From positions 1-64,000 of the forward strand of contig NZ_LZSV01000003.1 in assembly GCF_001665605.1 (NCBI RefSeq): DNA of 64,000 nt, read 5' to 3'. Below the pieces are notes generated by a model, which was not told the DNA's origin, made no database searches, and worked only from the letters and a program-made list of their open reading frames with translations. Origin of the DNA: Mycobacterium sp. 852014-50255_SCH5639931. GTDB lineage: Bacteria; Actinomycetota; Actinomycetes; Mycobacteriales; Mycobacteriaceae. Within the stretch, counting starts at the first letter, position 1. Each line of letters begins with the position of its first letter. Shown piece after piece: positions 16,406-28,029 of the stretch. The position numbers were made by a program, and so were the translations under genes.

Positions 16406-18741
16406 CGTTCCCCCCGTTCCAGCTGGGCGGCGATCGACGCCGGGCTGGCCGGCAGCCGGGTGATCGTCACACCCAGCGGTGCGAGCGCGTCGTTGATGGC
16501 GTTGATCACCGCAGGCACCGAGCCGATGGCCCCGCCCTCGCCGGCGCCCTTGTAGCCGCCGGGCCCCGGCCCGGGAATCTCGACGTGACCGAATTCGATC
16601 GGCGGCACCTCGGTGGCCGTGGGCAGCAGGTAGTCGACGAAAGTCGTTGTCAGCGGGTTGCCGTCGTCGTCGTAGACCATGTCCTCCATCAGGGCGCCGC
16701 CGATGCCTTGCACCGTTCCGCCGGCGATCTGGCCCTCGACGACCGACGGGTTGATCATCGGCCCGACGTCCTCGCTGACGATGTAGCGCAGCAGCGTCAC
16801 CTTGCCGGTCGCCACGTCCACCTCACAGGTGCAGGCGTGGGTCGCGTTGGACCAGTGGATGGGGTTGGTCGAGTTGAACCGGGCGGTCGCCTCCAGGTTG
16901 GCCGACATTCCCGGTGGCAGCTGCTGCGGCGAGTAGTACGCCACGTACGCCAGCTCGCCGAAGGACACCGACTTGGCCGGGTCACCGCGGACGCTGGCCA
17001 CCGAAAACCCAAGCTCCACTTCCGATTCCGCGACCTTGAGGTGGTGCGCGGCCAACGCCACGATCTTCTCGCGCAGGATGGCGCCCGCCTCGCTGACCGC
17101 CCCCGCGGTCATCGGCGCGCTGCGGCTGCCCTGCGTGCCGGCCCCGTAGGGGGTGACCGCGGTGTCGCCCTGGATGGTGGCCACGTCGTCGATGTCGGCG
17201 CCCAGCGCGTCCGCGGTCAACTGGACGACGGTGGTCTCGATGCTGTTCCCGCTCGAGCCGCCGTTGACGTACACGTTGATCTTGCCGGTCGGCTCCATGC
17301 GGATGGTGGCGCCTTCGGTGGCCAGGTGGCCGGTAGCGGCGCCGGTCGGCTCGATGTAGGCCGAGAAGCCAAGGCCCAGATAGCGGCCCCGCGCCAGCGC
17401 CTCGGCTTGCTCTTTGCGAAACCCTTCGTGGTCAAGGATTTTCACCGCCTGCTCGAGGGTTTCGATCGGGGCGACGTGGTCGTACGGCATGCCGTTGGGG
17501 TTGACGTACGGCATCTCGTCGCGGCGCAACAGGTTTCGGCGGCGCAGCTCCACCGGGTCGATGTTCATCTTGCGGGCGGCGATGTCGAGCAGGATCTCGC
17601 GCGCCAGCGTCTCGTACTGCCACGGGCCGCGATAGGCGGCCAGGCCGCTGGTGTTGGAGAACACCGTCTTGTAGTTGAAGCTGGCCTTGGGCACCCGGTA
17701 GGGGCCCGGGAAGAACATCCCGATGGCGGCCGTGGTCAGCACCGGATACGGCGTCGGGTAGGCGCCGATGTCCTGGACGAAGTCGATGTCCGCGGCCGCG
17801 ATGTTGCCCTCGGCGTCGAAAGCCATGCGCGCGGTGCCGTCGACGTGCCGGGCCTGCCCGGCCGACATCAGGTTCTCGCGCCGGTCCTCGATCCACTTCA
17901 GCGCCGTCGGCACCTTGCGCGCGGCCAGCATGATGCACATGTCCTCGCGCATCGGGACGACCTTCTGGCCGAAGCCGCCGCCGGTGTCACGCATGATGAC
18001 CCGAACACGTTGCGCCGCAATGCCTAACAGGCGGGCGCAGAACGCCCGCAGTTCGTGTGGGGTCTGGGTGGACGCCCAAATGGTGAGTTCTCCGGTGGCG
18101 GCCGTCCATTCGACGACCAGGCCGCGGGTCTCGATCGGCACCGGTGCGTAGATCTGCTGATAGATGTGCTCTTTGACGACGCACGGCGCGTTGGCGAACA
18201 GCTCCTCGTCCGGCGGGGCTCCGCCCATCCCGCCGGCGACGTTGTTCGGGTAGGCGTCGTGCACCAGCACATCGCAGTCCTGGGCCCGGGTGAAGTCGCT
18301 GACCGCGGGCAGCGGCTCGTAGTCCACGTCGACGAGTTCCAGCGCGTCCTCGGCGATGTAGCGGCTCTCGGCGACGATGAGCGCGACGGGGTCGCCGACG
18401 AACTTGGCCTCGCCCTCGGCCAGCGGCGGCCGCGGGGTGTCCGGCATGTCCTTGCCGGCGACGGCGTGCCACGCCTCTTTCACGTCCGGGTTGAGGTCGT
18501 CGGCGGTGAACACGGCGCGCACGCCGGGCAGCGCGAGGGCGGCCGAGGCGTCGATGCCGTTGATGCGCGCCCGCGCGAACGGGCTGCGCACGAAGCAGGC
18601 GTGCAGCATGCCCGGCCGCGAGATGTCGTCGACGAAGCTGCCGCGGCCGGTCAGCAGCCGGCCGTCCTCCACCCGTTGGACGCGGGTGCCGGCGTACCGG
18701 GGCGCCGGGGTGACGGCCTGCCCTTGTACGTCCTGACTCAT
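16402..18741 (-). CDS. Molybdenum hydroxylase large subunit (xanthine dehydrogenase family)
   Basis: A 779-residue molybdopterin-cytosine-dinucleotide type subunit. It has GGGFGQKV near residue 250 and the catalytic base Glu735 in KGAGEGGAIG. The active-site loop reads AYRGPW at 369-374. Form I CO dehydrogenase has AYRCSFR, with the Cu-binding cysteine, and form II has AYRGAGR. This protein has neither, so CO oxidation should not be assumed; it is a hydroxylase of unknown substrate. It is the first gene of the operon, whereas the typical cox order is medium-small-large. Confidence 0.9.
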   Translation of the reverse strand: MSQDVQGQAVTPAPRYAGTRVQRVEDGRLLTGRGSFVDDISRPGMLHACFVRSPFARARINGIDASAALALPGVRAVFTADDLNPDVKEAWHAVAGKDMPDTPRPPLAEGEAKFVGDPVALIVAESRYIAEDALELVDVDYEPLPAVSDFTRAQDCDVLVHDAYPNNVAGGMGGAPPDEELFANAPCVVKEHIYQQIYAPVPIETRGLVVEWTAATGELTIWASTQTPHELRAFCARLLGIAAQRVRVIMRDTGGGFGQKVVPMREDMCIMLAARKVPTALKWIEDRRENLMSAGQARHVDGTARMAFDAEGNIAAADIDFVQDIGAYPTPYPVLTTAAIGMFFPGPYRVPKASFNYKTVFSNTSGLAAYRGPWQYETLAREILLDIAARKMNIDPVELRRRNLLRRDEMPYVNPNGMPYDHVAPIETLEQAVKILDHEGFRKEQAEALARGRYLGLGFSAYIEPTGAATGHLATEGATIRMEPTGKINVYVNGGSSGNSIETTVVQLTADALGADIDDVATIQGDTAVTPYGAGTQGSRSAPMTAGAVSEAGAILREKIVALAAHHLKVAESEVELGFSVASVRGDPAKSVSFGELAYVAYYSPQQLPPGMSANLEATARFNSTNPIHWSNATHACTCEVDVATGKVTLLRYIVSEDVGPMINPSVVEGQIAGGTVQGIGGALMEDMVYDDDGNPLTTTFVDYLLPTATEVPPIEFGHVEIPGPGPGGYKGAGEGGAIGSVPAVINAINDALAPLGVTITRLPASPASIAAQLERGER

Positions 18742-18811
18742 GACGCTCCATCCGATGCCGGTGCATAGCGAAGTTATCGCTTTGGGAGAAGTGCAATGTC
18801 ATCATAGGAGA

Positions 18812-19372
18812 GTGGGGTTACCGGAGTCGACCTCTCCACCACACAGCGTCGGAGTCGTGCTGGCCGCGGGCGCGGGGCGGCGCTACGGCAAGCCGAAGGT
18901 GCTGGTCGAGGGCTGGCTGCAGACCGCGGTCGACGCCTTGCGCGCCGGGGGCTGCGCCGACGTCGTCGTCGTGCTGGGCGCCGCGCAGGTCCCCGCCCCG
19001 GCCGGGGCTGTCGCGGTCACCGCGTCGCGGTGGGAAGACGGGTTGAGCGCCTCGGTGCGCACCGGCCTGGAGTGGGCCGGCCGGATGGGCGCGGATTACG
19101 CCGTGCTGCACGTTGTCGACACCCCCGACGTCGGCTCCGCCGTGGTGGCGCGGGTGCTCGGCCGCGCGATCGCGTCCCCCAGCGGGCTGGCGCGCGCCCT
19201 GTTCGGTGATCGCCCGGGCCATCCGGTGGTGATCGCGCGCCGGCACTGGCCTCAGGTGCTGTCGAACATCTCCGGTGATCGCGGCGCCGGGGCGTACCTG
19301 CGCACCCGGCACGACGTCGAGGTCGTCGACTGCGCGAGCCTCGCCGGCGGTCAGGACATCGACGAGCCTTAG
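18812..19372 (+). CDS. MobA/MocA-like nucleotidyltransferase
   Basis: About 186 residues. The GT-A type nucleotide loop [18 protein letters not shown] lies near the N-terminus, and [10 protein letters not shown] carries the metal-binding aspartates. The family includes enzymes that add CMP or GMP to molybdopterin, and the gene is divergent from the molybdenum hydroxylase large subunit, so a role in making its cytosine-dinucleotide cofactor is likely. GTG 18812 is the probable start, although the GGAG just before it is closer than usual. The stop overlaps ansP2 by four bases, tail to tail. Confidence 0.8.
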   Translation: MGLPESTSPPHSVGVVLAAGAGRRYGKPKVLVEGWLQTAVDALRAGGCADVVVVLGAAQVPAPAGAVAVTASRWEDGLSASVRTGLEWAGRMGADYAVLHVVDTPDVGSAVVARVLGRAIASPSGLARALFGDRPGHPVVIARRHWPQVLSNISGDRGAGAYLRTRHDVEVVDCASLAGGQDIDEP

Positions 19373-20817
19373 GCCGCCGGGGATGGGTCGGCGGCCGGCA
19401 GCGCGGCGTCTTGGGCTGCGGCGTGCACCCGGTGGCGGACCAGGTACCAGCCGCCGATCAGCCCCGGGATCCCGACGGCCATTGCGCCGAGCAACCACGG
19501 GCCTTGGACCTTGTCCAACAACATCAGGACCAGCACGCCGGCCAGGAAGGCCAGGGTCAGGTATCCGCTGTAGGGCGCCAGCGGCATCCGGAAGTGCGGC
19601 CGCTCCAGCGTCCCGGCGCGGGACAGCCGGTAGAACCGCAGCTGGCTCGCCACGATGGTCCCCCAGGCCACCACAACCCCCACGGCGGCGATGTGGAGCA
19701 CGATTTCGAACGCCTGGCTCGGTTTGAGGGCGTTGAGCACGATGCCCAGGAGGCCGACAACGGCGGTGAGCAGGATTCCGCCGTAGGGCACGCCGTTCTT
19801 CGTCATGGGTGCGGTGAACTTCGGGCCGCTGCCGTTGATCGCCATCGACCGCAGGATGCGGCCGGTGGAGTACAGCCCGGCATTCAGGCTGGACAGCGCC
19901 GCGGTGAGAACGACAAGGTTCATCACGCTGCCCGCCCCGCCGAACCCGACCTTCGAGAAGAACGTGACGAACGGGCTCACGTGGTCCCGGTAGGCGGTGT
20001 GTGGCAGCAGCAGCGCCAGCAGGACCGTCGACCCGATATAGAAGATGGCGATGCGAAATACCACCGAGTTGATCGCGCGCGGCATGATCTTGTGCGGGTT
20101 CGCGGTCTCGCCGGCCGCGATGCCGACGAGTTCGACGGCGGCGTAGGCGAAGACCACCCCCGAGGTGACGAGCACCAGGGGCAGCAGGCCGGCCGGCAGG
20201 AGGCCGCCATGGCTGTCCCACAGCGCCACGCCGGGGTCGTGACCGTCGACCTTGAAGCGGCCGACCAGGAAGACGGCGCCAACGACCAGGAACGTCACCA
20301 GCGCGAGCACCTTGATCAGCGAGGCCCAGAATTCCAGCTCGCCGAACAGCCTGACCGAGATCAGGTTCATCGCCAGCACCATGACCAACGCGATCAACGC
20401 CAGCGTCCACTGCGGGACGGCCTGAAACGCCGTCCAGTAGTGGCAGTAGTGCGCGATCGCGGTGGTGTCCACGATCCCGGTCATCGCCCAGTTGACGAAG
20501 TACAGCCAGCCCGCAGCGTAAGCGGCCTTCTCGCCGAAGAATTCCCGGGCATAGGACACGAAGGATCCGGAGGACGGGCGGTACAGCACGAGCTCGCCGA
20601 GGGCGCGCAGGATCAAGAACACGAAGATGCCGCAGATCCCGTACACCAGGAACAGGCCCGGCCCCGCCGACGCGAGCCTTCCGCCGGCGCCGAGGAAAAG
20701 ACCCGTTCCGATGGCCCCGCCCAGGCCGATCATCTGTACCTGGCGGTTCGTGAGCCCCTTGTGGTAGCCCGCGTCTTCGCGGGTGAGCCGCGCGGCGGCG
20801 CTGTCTAGCGGTGCCAT
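19369..20817 (-). CDS. ansP2: L-asparagine permease
   Basis: A 482-residue amino-acid permease of the APC family with about twelve membrane segments. The first helix region carries [18 protein letters not shown], the substrate-binding signature of this family, and EFWASLIKV follows in the fifth to sixth helices. It closely follows M. tuberculosis AnsP2 (Rv0346c, 487 aa), so uptake of asparagine is the expected function. The ATG at 20817 has AGGAG four bases upstream. It lies immediately before the dnaK operon but is divergent from it. Confidence 0.92.
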   Translation of the reverse strand: MAPLDSAAARLTREDAGYHKGLTNRQVQMIGLGGAIGTGLFLGAGGRLASAGPGLFLVYGICGIFVFLILRALGELVLYRPSSGSFVSYAREFFGEKAAYAAGWLYFVNWAMTGIVDTTAIAHYCHYWTAFQAVPQWTLALIALVMVLAMNLISVRLFGELEFWASLIKVLALVTFLVVGAVFLVGRFKVDGHDPGVALWDSHGGLLPAGLLPLVLVTSGVVFAYAAVELVGIAAGETANPHKIMPRAINSVVFRIAIFYIGSTVLLALLLPHTAYRDHVSPFVTFFSKVGFGGAGSVMNLVVLTAALSSLNAGLYSTGRILRSMAINGSGPKFTAPMTKNGVPYGGILLTAVVGLLGIVLNALKPSQAFEIVLHIAAVGVVVAWGTIVASQLRFYRLSRAGTLERPHFRMPLAPYSGYLTLAFLAGVLVLMLLDKVQGPWLLGAMAVGIPGLIGGWYLVRHRVHAAAQDAALPAADPSPAA

Positions 20818-20998
20818 CAAGCTCCTGCCGGGGGTGGCTCCAAGGAAGCTCAGGTTAACCCATCGGCGGGCCGGCGGGCTCGCTGAGCGGCTGCCGCGGT
20901 TTCCGCCGCGGGGGCACGGCCAGCCAACGCCGTCGCGGCGCACTCTTTCGGCCCCCGGGAACAAGACGGCGGCGAGCGCCGTTAGCATGATCGACAAG

Positions 20999-21017
20999 TT
21001 GAGCGAACCAGACTCAA
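20999..21017. promoter_or_regulatory. HAIR operator 1 upstream of dnaK
   Basis: TTGAGC, seven bases, ACTCAA: an HspR-associated inverted repeat about 100 bases before the dnaK start. The repressor HspR is encoded at the end of the same operon. The rest of the 299-base gap between ansP2 and dnaK (20818-21116) shows no gene. A TTGACA at 21025-21030 is a possible -35 element. Confidence 0.85.
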
Positions 21018-21052
21018 TGCTGGGTTGACACCACGGTGTCGCCAAGAGCAGT

Positions 21053-21073
21053 CTTGAGCGGGGTTCACTCAGC
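21053..21073. promoter_or_regulatory. HAIR operator 2 upstream of dnaK
   Basis: CTTGAGC, seven bases, ACTCAGC: a second HAIR with one mismatch between its arms, 36 bases downstream of the first. A further half-site ACTCAA lies at 21096-21101, close to the ribosome-binding site AGGAGG at 21104-21109. Multiple sites fit cooperative repression by HspR. Confidence 0.8.
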
Positions 21074-21116
21074 ATAGTGGCACCAAGAAGGCTCTACTCA
21101 ATCAGGAGGAATCACT

Positions 21117-22972
<1,856 letters not shown>

Positions 22973-22976
<4 letters not shown>

Positions 22977-23605
22977 CGGACGGAGATCAGGAACCGGTGA
23001 CGGTCACCGACAAGCGGCGGATCGACCCCGAAACGGGTGAGGTGCGGCAGGCCCCTCCCGGCCGAGAGCCGGGAGGGGGCACGTCCTCCGGGGAGTTTGC
23101 GGGCGAGAGCCCCGAGGAGGCCGGCAAGGCCGCCGAATTGCTGGGCGACCTGCAACGGGTTCAGGCCGACTTCGCCAACTACCGCAAGCGCGCGCTGCGC
23201 GACCAGCAGTCCGCGGCGGACCGAGCCAAGGCCGCCGTCGTCAGCCAATTGCTGGGCGTGCTCGATGATCTCGAGCGGGCGCGCAAGCACGGCGACCTGG
23301 AGTCCGGCCCGCTGAAGTCGGTGGCCGACAAGCTGGACGGTGCCCTGACCGGACTCGGTCTGGTGGCGTTCGGCGAGGAAGGCGAGGACTTCGACCCGGT
23401 GTTGCACGAAGCCGTGCAGCACGAGGGCGACGGCGGCGACGGCTCCAAGCCGGTGATCGGCACGGTCATGCGGCAGGGTTACAAGCTGGGCGAGCAGGTC
23501 CTGCGGCACGCTCTGGTCGGTGTCGTCGACACGGTGCCGGACGAGGGCGCCGCGGCGGCCGGGCCGTCCGAATCGGACGATAACCCCGGCGCATCCGGTG
23601 AATAG
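22973..23605 (+). CDS. grpE: Nucleotide exchange factor GrpE
   Basis: A 210-residue GrpE that releases ADP from DnaK. After a variable charged N-terminus comes the coiled-coil region ([19 protein letters not shown]) and the C-terminal beta domain ([33 protein letters not shown]). The GTG start overlaps the dnaK stop by four bases, implying coupled translation. Confidence 0.96.
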
Positions 23606-23658
23606 ACCACAGAATCAGCACAACAACAGAACAGAAAGGTGGAAGGGGGTGACGCGAC

Positions 23659-24837
23659 ATGGCCCAGCGAGAATGGGTCGAAAAGGACTTCTATAAGGAG
23701 CTGGGCGTCTCCTCTGACGCCAGTCCCGAAGAGATCAAACGCGCTTACCGGAAGCTCGCGCGCGACCTGCATCCGGACGCCAACCCCGACAATCCCGCCG
23801 CCGGCGAGCGATTCAAGGCGGTGTCGGAAGCGCACAACGTGTTGTCGGATCCGGCGAAGCGCAAAGAGTACGACGAAACCCGCCGCCTGTTCGCGGGCGG
23901 CGGGTTCGGCGGCCGCCGGTTCGACACCGGTGGTTTCGGCGGCTTCGGTGCTGGCGGTGACGGCGCCGAGTTCAACCTCAACGACTTGTTCGACGCCGCC
24001 GGCCGAAGCGGTGGCGCCAACATCGGTGACCTGTTCGGCGGCTTGTTCGGGCGCGGCGCGAGCGCCCGTCCCAGCCGGCCGCGCCGCGGCAACGATTTGG
24101 AGACCGAGACGCAGCTGGATTTCGTCGAGGCCGCCAAGGGCGTGGCAATGCCGCTGCGGCTGACCAGCCCGGCGCCGTGCACGAATTGCCATGGCAGCGG
24201 CGCACGTCCGGGCACCAGCCCAAAGGTGTGCCCCACCTGCAACGGTTCCGGCGTGATCAACCGCAACCAGGGCGCGTTCGGCTTCTCCGAACCCTGCACC
24301 GATTGCCGGGGCAGCGGCTCGATCATCGAGCACCCCTGTGACGAGTGCAAGGGCACCGGGGTCACCACCCGCACCCGCACCATCAACGTGCGCATCCCGC
24401 CCGGCGTCGAGGACGGGCAGCGCATCAGGCTGCCGGGGCAGGGCGAGGCCGGGCTGCGCGGGGCCCCGTCGGGCGACCTGTACGTGACCGTACATGTGCG
24501 GCCGGACAAGGTATTTGGCCGCGACGGTGATGACCTCACCGTGACCGTCCCGGTGAGCTTCACCGAATTAGCCTTGGGCTCAACGATTTCGGTGCCCACG
24601 CTGGACGGCAAGGTGGGCGTCCGGGTACCCAAGGGGACCTCCGACGGCCGCATCCTGCGGGTGCGCGGGCGCGGTGTCCCCAAGCGCAGCGGCGGCAACG
24701 GGGACCTGCTCGTCACCGTGAAGGTCGCCGTGCCGCCGAACGTGGAGGGCGCCGCGGCCGAGGCGCTGGAGGCGTACGCGGCCGCCGAGCGTGCCAGCGG
24801 GTTTGACCCACGCGCGGGATGGGCAGGTAATCGCTGA
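23659..24837 (+). CDS. dnaJ1: Chaperone DnaJ1
   Basis: A 392-residue type I J-protein. The J domain occupies residues 1-75 with the HPD triad in [11 protein letters not shown] Gly/Phe region follows. Four zinc-binding CxxCxGxG motifs are present: [24 protein letters not shown] and CDECKGTG. Client-binding beta domains complete the protein. It delivers unfolded clients to DnaK and stimulates its ATPase. A purine-rich GGAAGGGGG lies about 10 bases before the ATG. Confidence 0.97.
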   Translation: MAQREWVEKDFYKELGVSSDASPEEIKRAYRKLARDLHPDANPDNPAAGERFKAVSEAHNVLSDPAKRKEYDETRRLFAGGGFGGRRFDTGGFGGFGAGGDGAEFNLNDLFDAAGRSGGANIGDLFGGLFGRGASARPSRPRRGNDLETETQLDFVEAAKGVAMPLRLTSPAPCTNCHGSGARPGTSPKVCPTCNGSGVINRNQGAFGFSEPCTDCRGSGSIIEHPCDECKGTGVTTRTRTINVRIPPGVEDGQRIRLPGQGEAGLRGAPSGDLYVTVHVRPDKVFGRDGDDLTVTVPVSFTELALGSTISVPTLDGKVGVRVPKGTSDGRILRVRGRGVPKRSGGNGDLLVTVKVAVPPNVEGAAAEALEAYAAAERASGFDPRAGWAGNR

Positions 24838-25223
24838 TGGCCAAGAATTCACGAGACGAGTCTCGGACGTTCCTGATCTCGGTCGCCGCCGAGCTGGCCG
24901 GCATGCACGCCCAGACCCTGCGTACCTACGATCGCCTCGGCCTGGTCAGCCCGCAACGCACTTCCGGTGGGGGACGGCGTTATTCGGAGCACGACGTCAA
25001 CCTCCTGCGCGAGGTGCAGCGGCTGTCCCAGGACGAGGGGGTCAACCTCGCCGGCATCAAGCGCATCATCGAACTGACCAATCACGTCGAGGCGCTGCAG
25101 GTGCGCGTGCAGGAACTCACCGAGGAGCTGGCACAGCTGCGCGCCGGCCAGCGCCGCGATCTGGCGGTGGTGCCCAAGAGCACCGCCGTGGTGGTGTGGC
25201 AGCCGCGCAGAACACGCGGCTGA
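24837..25223 (+). CDS. hspR: Heat-shock repressor HspR (MerR family)
   Basis: A 128-residue MerR-type regulator with an N-terminal winged helix (SVAAELAGMHAQTLRTYDRLGL, with the RT.GGGRRYSE wing) and a coiled coil (VQELTEELAQLRAG). HspR binds HAIR sequences with DnaK as co-repressor, so this operon represses itself, and the clpB HAIR in this window should be in the same regulon. The ATG overlaps the dnaJ1 stop codon. Its own stop abuts the stop of the convergent epimerase gene with no bases between. Confidence 0.96.
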   Translation: MAKNSRDESRTFLISVAAELAGMHAQTLRTYDRLGLVSPQRTSGGGRRYSEHDVNLLREVQRLSQDEGVNLAGIKRIIELTNHVEALQVRVQELTEELAQLRAGQRRDLAVVPKSTAVVVWQPRRTRG

Positions 25224-26126
25224 TCAGACCCGGATCGAAAACTGGGTGACTGCGGGCTCACCCGGCCGCGCGCAGCGATAGCCGCCGCGGCGCAGCGCGT
25301 CGGTCGGCGCGGTCATCGGCTCGAAGCACACGATTCGTTTCGCGGGGTCGTCCCCGGTGGGCGCGAAGATCTGCGTCGCGGGATACCCACGCTCGAAGTG
25401 GACCTCCACGCGCCGCCCGCCACCCGAGACCGCGAACACCGCGCCGTCGGGCACCTGGTCGTAGGCGTCGTCAAAAGCCTTGTCCCCCAATGGCTCCGCG
25501 AGCGCCGCCTGGGGCTCGGATTCGCCGGTGGGCAGCCCGAGGTCGTCGAGCCGCAGATGCCGCAGCGGCGGCGTCTCGACCACCCACTCGGCGCGTGGCG
25601 CGCCGGGGATCTGCAGGTAGGGGTGAAAGCCGAAGCACAGCGGGACGGCGCGGGCGCCGCTGGCGGTCACCGTGGTGCGCACCGTCAGCGTCCGCTCGGC
25701 CAGCCGCACCGCCATCGTCAGCACATGCGGATACGGGAAGCTGGCCAGCAATTCTGGATCGGCGGCGAAATCCAACTCGGCGGTCAACTCGTTTGCCGAC
25801 TCGGCGGTCACCCGCCAGCCCGGGTAGGCGGCCAGCACGCCGTGGATCGGCAACCCGTTCGGATCGGCACGGACCCGGTTTTCACCCGGTGTCAGCGTCG
25901 CCGTCGCGCCTTCGGCGGTATAGGTGTTCTCGCCCAACCGATTCGCCCAGGGATACAGGATCGGGATGCCCATCGTCTTGCCCGCCGTCACGTAGGCGTC
26001 CAGCCCGCGCCGTTGCCCGAGCAGCTCCACGCCGGCATCGCTCAGCGATGTGCCGATCATGCCCGCCTCGGGCACGAACTCCGCGGCCACCGGCGACGCC
26101 GGGTCGCGCAGGGTGACGACGCGCAT
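25224..26126 (-). CDS. Aldose 1-epimerase family protein
   Basis: A 300-residue mutarotase-fold protein. Conserved points are PILYPWANRLGENTY (sugar-contact region), PIHGVLA with one active-site His, CFGFHPYLQIPG with the second His, and CFEPMTAPTDAL carrying the expected catalytic Glu. It interconverts anomers of a hexose or hexose phosphate; the exact sugar is unknown. ATG 26126 is followed at once by the conserved domain and lies two bases before the flavohaemoglobin stop, so the two are probably co-transcribed. Confidence 0.85.
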   Translation of the reverse strand: MRVVTLRDPASPVAAEFVPEAGMIGTSLSDAGVELLGQRRGLDAYVTAGKTMGIPILYPWANRLGENTYTAEGATATLTPGENRVRADPNGLPIHGVLAAYPGWRVTAESANELTAELDFAADPELLASFPYPHVLTMAVRLAERTLTVRTTVTASGARAVPLCFGFHPYLQIPGAPRAEWVVETPPLRHLRLDDLGLPTGESEPQAALAEPLGDKAFDDAYDQVPDGAVFAVSGGGRRVEVHFERGYPATQIFAPTGDDPAKRIVCFEPMTAPTDALRRGGYRCARPGEPAVTQFSIRV

Positions 26127-26128
26127 GC

Positions 26129-27301
26129 TTACCTCCACAGTGGGTCGTGCTGAATATGTTCCGGCGGAGCGCCTTTGGCGATCAGGGCGGCCTTGGTGGC
26201 CTGCACCATCGACGGTCCGCCGCAGATCAGGATCTGCCGGTCGCCCCACCCGCCGTATCTGGTCACCACGTCGGGAAGCCGGCCGGTCTGCCGCACGTGC
26301 AGGCCGCGCGGCGGGGTGACGTCGGGATAGTCGGCGGCCCACGCCGGATCGGCGCTGTACTCCGACACCGGCGAGACCGACAGCCAGGGATTGTGGGACG
26401 CCACCTGCCACAGGGTGGGCAGGTCGTAGAGCTCGCAGCGATAGCGGGCGCCGAAGAACAGGTGCACCCGCGGGTTCACCGCGTACCGGCTCAGGTCCAT
26501 GATCAGCGCCCGCAGCGGCGCCAGGCCGGTGCTACCGGCGACCATCAGCACGTCGCCGCCGTCCCGGTCGACCCGCATACCGCCGTGCGGACTGGACAGC
26601 CGCCACCGGTCGCCGGGCCGGGTCTCGTTGACGATGGCGGTGCTGACCAAGCCGCCGGGCACCACGCGGACGTGGAATTCGATGCCACCGCCGGGCTCCG
26701 CCGGGATGGCGGGCGACAGGTACCGCCAGCGGCGCGGGCACTGCGGGACGTGGACGTTGACGTACTGGCCGGCGTGATAGTCCATCGGGCGGTCGAGCTG
26801 CAGCCGGACCACCGCAAGGTCGCGGGAGACCCGCATGTGCTCGATGACCGTGCCGTCCCACCAGGCGGGTCCCTCCTCGGCGTCCGCGGCGCCGCGCATC
26901 ACCCCGATGATCAGGTTGAGCGACTGGTCGGCCGCCTCGTCGACGGCGTCGGTCCAGGCATCGCCGAGGTGGGTCCGCAACGTCGACCACAACGCGCGAC
27001 GCAACGTGTCGTAATGCTGGGGCAGCACACCGTATTTGCGGTGGTCCCGGCCGAGCTGAGCCAGGAAGGCGACCGGTTCCTGGGCGCGCTGGGCGACGAG
27101 TTCGCCGTACACCCAGTGCAGGGCGTGGGCGAAAGCGGTCCGCTGGCCGCCCATTTCGGGCGGGAACAGGTCGCGTACCGACACGTCGAGGCCGAACCAA
27201 TGGGTGTAGAACCGGCGGACGAGTTCGTTGTCGGGGCCCGACTCCTCCTGCGCGAAGGCGTCGCGCAGTACCCGCAACGCGTCGGTGTCCTCGAGCCCCA
27301 C
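26129..27301 (-). CDS. Type II flavohaemoglobin-like oxidoreductase
   Basis: A 390-residue protein: an N-terminal globin domain (FYTHWFGLDVSVRDLFP; proximal-His region KYGVLPQHYDTL), then FAD-binding (RWRYLSPA in place of RxYS) and NAD-binding (GSTGLAPLRALI) domains ending CGGPSMVQATKAALIAKG. Length and order match Rv0385, a type II flavohaemoglobin linked to D-lactate oxidation rather than classical NO detoxification. GTG 27301 is chosen because it gives 390 residues and lies eight bases after a TAGAAT -10 box, implying a leaderless or near-leaderless mRNA. Confidence 0.88.
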   Translation of the reverse strand: MGLEDTDALRVLRDAFAQEESGPDNELVRRFYTHWFGLDVSVRDLFPPEMGGQRTAFAHALHWVYGELVAQRAQEPVAFLAQLGRDHRKYGVLPQHYDTLRRALWSTLRTHLGDAWTDAVDEAADQSLNLIIGVMRGAADAEEGPAWWDGTVIEHMRVSRDLAVVRLQLDRPMDYHAGQYVNVHVPQCPRRWRYLSPAIPAEPGGGIEFHVRVVPGGLVSTAIVNETRPGDRWRLSSPHGGMRVDRDGGDVLMVAGSTGLAPLRALIMDLSRYAVNPRVHLFFGARYRCELYDLPTLWQVASHNPWLSVSPVSEYSADPAWAADYPDVTPPRGLHVRQTGRLPDVVTRYGGWGDRQILICGGPSMVQATKAALIAKGAPPEHIQHDPLWR

Positions 27302-27309
27302 GGGGCCCG

Positions 27310-27315
27310 ATTCTA
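27310..27315 (-). promoter_or_regulatory. -10 box for the flavohaemoglobin gene
   Basis: On the minus strand this reads TAGAAT, a five-of-six match to TATAAT. Eight bases separate it from the GTG start, so transcription should begin at or within a few bases of the start codon. The palindrome at 27338-27355 lies just upstream, over or next to the -35 position. Confidence 0.6.
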
Positions 27316-27337
27316 GGCTCGCCGCGCGCCGGGATAT

Positions 27338-27355
27338 TTTCAACAATTAATGAAA
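27338..27355. promoter_or_regulatory. Palindrome between flavohaemoglobin and TetR genes
   Basis: TTTCAACAATTAATGAAA is an imperfect 18-base palindrome (14 of 18 positions symmetric; outer arms TTTCA and TGAAA exact). It lies between divergent flavohaemoglobin and tetR genes, 16 bases before the tetR ATG, in an AT-rich patch. The placement is typical of an operator for the adjacent TetR regulator, controlling both genes. Confidence 0.65.
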
Positions 27356-27370
27356 TGATACCGTCGTCGT

Positions 27371-28024
27371 ATGCCGTCACCTGCTGCTTCCCCATCCGAT
27401 GCGCGAAAGCGCAGGGGCCGCCGCCAGGGCGAGCCCGTGTCGAAGGATGTGGTGCTCCGCGCGGCCAAGCAGCGGTTCGCCGCTCAGGGCTACGAGAAGA
27501 CGACGCTGCGTGAGATCGGCGAGGACGCCCACGTGGACGCCGCGATGGTGCTGTACCTGTTCGGGTCCAAGGCCGAGCTGTTCCGCGAGTCGATGCGGCT
27601 GGTCCTGGATGGCGGCGTGCTGGTCGCCGCGATGACCGGCGGCTCGCGCGGGGACATCGGCGCCCGGTTGGTGCGGGCCTACCTGCAGATCTGGGACGAG
27701 CCGGAGACCGGTCCGACCATGGTCGCCATGCTGCACTCGGCGATGCTGAATTCCGACGCGCACGAAGCCTTCCGCGATTTCATGCGTGGTTACGTGATGG
27801 CGGCCATCTCCGGCGTCCTGGGCGAGGGTCCGGACACCTTGCTGCGGGCCAACCTGGCCGGGACCAACCTGGTCGGCACCGCGTTGTTCCGCTATGTGAT
27901 GAAGGTGGGCCCGCTGGCCGATCTCGGCACCGACGAGGTGGTCGCGCTGATCGGGCCCAGCGTGCAGCGCTATCTGACCGCGGACGCGGACGAGCTGGAC
28001 CTGCCGGCCGGCTATCGCCCGTGA
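27371..28024 (+). CDS. TetR family transcriptional regulator
   Basis: A 217-residue TetR-type regulator. A basic N-terminal arm precedes the helix-turn-helix (AKQRFAAQGYEKTTLREIGEDAHVDAAMVLYLFGSKAELF, residues about 34-73). The C-terminal ligand domain is of the TetR_C type common in mycobacteria. It is divergent from the flavohaemoglobin gene across a palindrome and probably controls it. The ligand is unknown. Confidence 0.88.
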   Translation: MPSPAASPSDARKRRGRRQGEPVSKDVVLRAAKQRFAAQGYEKTTLREIGEDAHVDAAMVLYLFGSKAELFRESMRLVLDGGVLVAAMTGGSRGDIGARLVRAYLQIWDEPETGPTMVAMLHSAMLNSDAHEAFRDFMRGYVMAAISGVLGEGPDTLLRANLAGTNLVGTALFRYVMKVGPLADLGTDEVVALIGPSVQRYLTADADELDLPAGYRP

Positions 28025-28029
28025 CCGGC

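Noticed and set aside
15043..18741. Carbon monoxide dehydrogenase (coxLMS)
   Set aside because: The large subunit lacks the form I AYRCSFR and form II AYRGAGR loops, so only a general molybdenum hydroxylase call is supported.
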